Origin: Actinophytocola oryzae
GTDB lineage: Bacteria > Actinomycetota > Actinomycetes > Mycobacteriales > Pseudonocardiaceae
Length of the DNA stretch: 64,000 bases
Assembly (NCBI RefSeq): GCF_004364325.1
Contig: NZ_SOCP01000001.1
Span: 868,001 to 932,000 of the forward strand
Direction: 5' to 3'
Position 1 is the stretch's first letter. The number at the start of each line of letters is the position of its first letter. Below are positions 61,442 to 64,000 of this stretch, one piece after another. The position numbers and the translations under genes were made by a program. The notes under the pieces were generated by a model. That model saw nothing but the letters and a program-made list of their open reading frames with translations. It made no database searches and was not told where the DNA came from.

Positions 61442-62640
61442 CTGCCGGACGGCCGCGAAGCGGTGCTGCCCGTGCGATCACGGCCGACGTCGCGCTCGCG
61501 GCGTCGGCTGCCGCGCTGGACCTGTTCCTGTTCTCCACGATCACCGGGAACACGACACCGGCCGCGGACAAGTGGCTCGCCGTTGCCTTCGCCCTGTGCG
61601 GCTTCGTGGCCCTGCTGGTACGGCGCAGGTACCCGGTCGCCGTGTTCGGCGTGGTCTGGGCCGGCGCACTGGTCGCGCTGGCGATGAACGGCCTGGTCTA
61701 CGGGCCGATCCTGTTGCCCTGCGTCGCGTTGTTCACCGTGGCGCTGACCAGCCGGGGTAGGGTCTCGGCGAGCGCGCTGTTCGCCTGCGCCGTGCTCGGG
61801 CTGGTGTCCTCGCTCCAGGAGGCCGGCTCGAAACCGCCGGAGAAACAGACGCTGGTCTTCTTCGGTATCTACGCGTTCCACCTGCTGCTGTACGCCAGCA
61901 GCTGGGCGGTCGGCCGGTGGATGCGGTTGAGCCGCAAGCACGCCGTGCTGAGCGAACGCACCAGGATCGCCCGTGAGCTGCACGACATCGTCGCGCACTC
62001 GGTCACCGTCATGATGCTGCAGGCGGCAGGCGCGCACCGGGTCCTCGACACCGACCCGGCCAGGGCGCGACAGGCGCTCGGCCACATCGAACAGGCCGGT
62101 GAGCAGGCGATGGGCGAGCTGCGTCGGATGCTGACCGCACTACGTGGCGGCACCCACGACCAGGACCCGACACCGAACGCCGTCGCCAGCGAGCCGCAGC
62201 CCGGCCTCGCGCACCTGCCCCACCTGATCGACACCATCCGCGCGACCGGCGTCCACGTCCGCACCCGGGTCGACGGCGAACCCGCCACCGTCGCGGCCAG
62301 CGTCGAACTGGCCGTCTACCGGATCGTGCAGGAGGCACTGACCAACGTCACCAAGCACGTCGGCCCCGGTGCCGACGTCGAGGTCGCACTCGTCTGGGCC
62401 CCCGACGTCCTCACCGTGACGGTCACCGACGACGGACAGGGCGACACACCGGCCCGCTCGCCACTGTCCACTCACAACGGACTCCCCGGACTGCGGGAAC
62501 GGCTGGACATCGTGGGTGGCCGCCTCGACGCGGGCGCGCTGCCCGGCGGCGGCTTCCGGCTCACCGCCGAGCTTCCCGTGACCGAACCCGACCCCCTGCT
62601 CACTCCGGCACTGCACGCCGACGCGGCGGAGCCGCGATGA
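61438..62640 (+). CDS. Sensor histidine kinase (NarL-type)
   Basis: A 400-residue membrane kinase. Residues about 15-160 contain five or six short hydrophobic segments and almost no extracellular domain, so the signal is probably sensed in or near the membrane or by a partner protein. The HisKA_3 dimerisation site is H182 in RIARELHDIVAHS. The HATPase_c domain has the N-box IVQEALTNVTKH, G1 VTDDGQG and G2 GLPGLRERL. It overlaps both the upstream unknown gene and the response regulator by four bases. Divergent from the DAHP synthase locus, it may control it. Confidence 0.92.
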   Translation: MTAGRPRSGAARAITADVALAASAAALDLFLFSTITGNTTPAADKWLAVAFALCGFVALLVRRRYPVAVFGVVWAGALVALAMNGLVYGPILLPCVALFTVALTSRGRVSASALFACAVLGLVSSLQEAGSKPPEKQTLVFFGIYAFHLLLYASSWAVGRWMRLSRKHAVLSERTRIARELHDIVAHSVTVMMLQAAGAHRVLDTDPARARQALGHIEQAGEQAMGELRRMLTALRGGTHDQDPTPNAVASEPQPGLAHLPHLIDTIRATGVHVRTRVDGEPATVAASVELAVYRIVQEALTNVTKHVGPGADVEVALVWAPDVLTVTVTDDGQGDTPARSPLSTHNGLPGLRERLDIVGGRLDAGALPGGGFRLTAELPVTEPDPLLTPALHADAAEPR

Positions 62641-63335
62641 TCCGCGTCATGCTGGTCGACGACCAGCCCCTCGTGCGCGCCGGTCTGGCCATGCTCCTGG
62701 GCGTCGAGCCCGACATCGAGGTCATCGCGGAGGTCGGCACGGGCTCGGACGCCGTGGCCCTGGTCGCCACGATCCGGCCCGACGTGGTGCTGATGGACGT
62801 CCGGATGCCGGGGATGGACGGCGTCGAGGCCACCCGGCGCATCGTCGCCGCCGACATGGCCACGGCCGACCCCACCACCAAGATCATCATGCTGACGACC
62901 TACCACGTCGACGAGGCCGTGTACGCCGCGCTTCGGGCAGGCGCCTCGGGCTTCCTGCTGAAGGACGCCGCCCCTCGGGAGCTGGTCGACGCGGTCCGGG
63001 CCGTGGCCTCCGGCGAAGCGTGGCTCGACCCGAGTGTCACCAAAGGACTGATCCGGGAGTTCGCTTCCCGCCCCGACTCCGGGCTGCCCACCCCGACCGA
63101 ACTGGCCGACCTGACCACCCGCGAACGCGAGGTCCTGACGCTCGTCGCACACGGGATGTCCAACTGCGAGGTCGCCGCCCACCTCTTCGTCGGCGAGGCC
63201 ACCGTGAAGACCCACCTCAGCCGCATCCTGATGAAACTCGGCCTGCGTGACCGCGCACAGGCCATCGCCGTCGCCTACCACAGCGGGCTGGTCCTCCCCG
63301 GCACCAGCCCGCCACCGGCTGGTGCCGGCCCCTGA
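62637..63335 (+). CDS. LuxR/NarL-type response regulator
   Basis: A 232-residue response regulator: receiver domain (about 1-125) with the DD pair in MLVDDQPLVRAG, phospho-acceptor D54 in LMDVRMPG and K108-type lysine in FLLKDA; C-terminal LuxR helix-turn-helix (about 165-220) TTREREVLTLVAHGMSNCEV followed by GEATVKTHLSRILMKL. The start overlaps the kinase (ATGA). It would bind target promoters when phosphorylated; the adjacent 355-bp divergent region is the first place to look. Confidence 0.93.
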   Translation: MIRVMLVDDQPLVRAGLAMLLGVEPDIEVIAEVGTGSDAVALVATIRPDVVLMDVRMPGMDGVEATRRIVAADMATADPTTKIIMLTTYHVDEAVYAALRAGASGFLLKDAAPRELVDAVRAVASGEAWLDPSVTKGLIREFASRPDSGLPTPTELADLTTREREVLTLVAHGMSNCEVAAHLFVGEATVKTHLSRILMKLGLRDRAQAIAVAYHSGLVLPGTSPPPAGAGP

Positions 63336-63349
63336 CGTCCACCCGCCGC

Positions 63350-64000
63350 TCAGGACAGCCGCGGGATCGTGCTGTCATCCCACATGTCGACGTCCTTGGT
63401 CTCCGGGCCGAGGAAGCCGCCGACACTGATGAGCGCGCCCGCGAGCATGAACATCACCGCGGGGGCGAGGTGCGCCGGCATGACGCCGTCGAACTGCTGG
63501 AGGTAGAACTGGTAGAACGCGGGCGCGATCAGCGCGAGGCTGTACCCGACGCCGTAACCCGTCGAACGGATGCTCGCCGGGAACCGCTCGGTCAGGTATG
63601 CGGCGATCGGGCCGAAGGTGCCCACGGTGAACACGCCGACCAGGATGGCCCAGCCGAGTACCCCGCCGAGGCCGCCGCCGGAGGTCATCATCAGCGAGTA
63701 GGCACCCGCGCCGATCACGATGACCGACAACCCGTAGCCGATGTAGAACCGCCGCCGTCCGATCCGCTGGGACAGCAGCCCGAAGACCGGATAGGACAGT
63801 GCCGCGGCCGCGTTGATCACCAGCATCGTCAGGGTCACCTGCTTGCTCGACAGCTCCAGGTGCGCCTTCAGCTGCGCGGGCGTGACGGCGGCCTCCATGT
63901 TCGTGGCGAGCCACGTGCCGGTCATCAGCACGAACACCTGGGCCAGCGCCTTCGGGTAGCGCACCAGCAGCCGCACGAACGGGAGCTTGTGCCGCTCGCC
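63350..64000 (-). CDS. MFS transporter (metabolite:H+ symporter-like), partial
   Basis: The C-terminal ~216 residues of a major facilitator; the 5' part lies beyond the window edge. Six or so hydrophobic segments are visible. The segment FGLLSQRIGRRRFYIGYG is the family's cytoplasmic-loop motif, and FGPIAAYLTERFPASIRSTGYGVGYSLA followed by ALAPAFYQF-type sequence (here ALIAPAFYQFYLQQF) is typical of the MHS (shikimate/proline/ketoglutarate-type) branch. It ends convergent with the response regulator, 14 nt away. A shikimate-type substrate would fit the neighbouring locus, but this is only suggestive. Confidence 0.8.
   Translation of the reverse strand, partial: GERHKLPFVRLLVRYPKALAQVFVLMTGTWLATNMEAAVTPAQLKAHLELSSKQVTLTMLVINAAAALSYPVFGLLSQRIGRRRFYIGYGLSVIVIGAGAYSLMMTSGGGLGGVLGWAILVGVFTVGTFGPIAAYLTERFPASIRSTGYGVGYSLALIAPAFYQFYLQQFDGVMPAHLAPAVMFMLAGALISVGGFLGPETKDVDMWDDSTIPRLS

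Overview
This is a 64 kb piece of very GC-rich chromosome from an actinomycete. The evidence is strong third-position G/C bias, many GTG starts, tightly overlapping operons (ATGA, GTGA and TGATG junctions), several IclR/GntR/TetR-type regulators, a PASTA-less Ser/Thr kinase, a type I PKS and an NTF2/flavin monooxygenase fusion. A dispersed GAAGGacgCCTTC hairpin repeat and the gene mix suggest Pseudonocardiales (Amycolatopsis/Lentzea/Saccharothrix-like). That placement is an inference, not a measurement. No tRNA, rRNA, CRISPR array, prophage or insertion sequence was seen.

Layout. 0-4.3 kb: an RsbW-like ATPase, an MFS exporter, small oxidoreductases, an epimerase remnant and a zinc alcohol dehydrogenase. 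4.6-11.4 kb: one very large gene encoding a stand-alone, fully reducing polyketide synthase module (KS-AT-DH-ER-KR-ACP-TE) whose thioesterase has Cys where Ser is usual. 11.4-14.2 kb: a DEAD-box RNA helicase and an atypical LspA. 14.3-18.1 kb: a GntR-controlled MFS/AtuA-like/DUF4387 operon of unknown substrate. 18.2-20.4 kb: PspC, a small conserved protein and a membrane Ser/Thr kinase. 20.5-32.3 kb: a two-armed C2-acid locus. One arm is hyi-glxR-gcl (glyoxylate to glycerate). The other is glcD-glcE-glcF plus a lactate/glycolate permease (uptake and oxidation to glyoxylate). An IclR regulator and a secreted B3-type metallo-beta-lactamase-fold enzyme lie between them. 32.4-38.2 kb: an NTF2-like protein, a GAF regulator, a flavin monooxygenase, an MFS transporter and its divergent ArsR-type regulator. 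38.3-42.8 kb: two secreted multidomain carbohydrate-active proteins ending in nearly identical ricin-lectin modules. 42.9-49.8 kb: RidA and SDR genes, then a TetR-flanked operon of P450, two acyl-CoA dehydrogenases and an acyl-CoA ligase. 50-55 kb: a polar amino-acid ABC importer with fused binding protein and permease, an RpiR regulator, an EamA transporter and an IclR regulator with a perfect operator upstream. 55-63.3 kb: a minus-strand set of class II DAHP synthase, FkbO/Hyg5-family chorismatase, a large ThuA-like protein broken by a frameshift, a DoxX/DUF417-type membrane protein and an alpha-carbonic anhydrase. It is divergent from an unknown protein, histidine kinase and response regulator operon. 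An MFS gene runs off the end.

The parts most worth attention are: (1) the DAHP synthase/chorismatase locus, which looks like a small uncharacterised pathway making a hydroxybenzoate-type product from chorismate; (2) the orphan reducing PKS with a Cys thioesterase; (3) the GntR/MFS/AtuA/DUF4387 catabolic operon; and (4) the novel protein with a C-terminal CX5C that is translationally coupled to a two-component system. Several perfect inverted repeats at divergent promoters give testable operators. Two loci carry single-base frameshifts that may be real pseudogenes or sequence errors.
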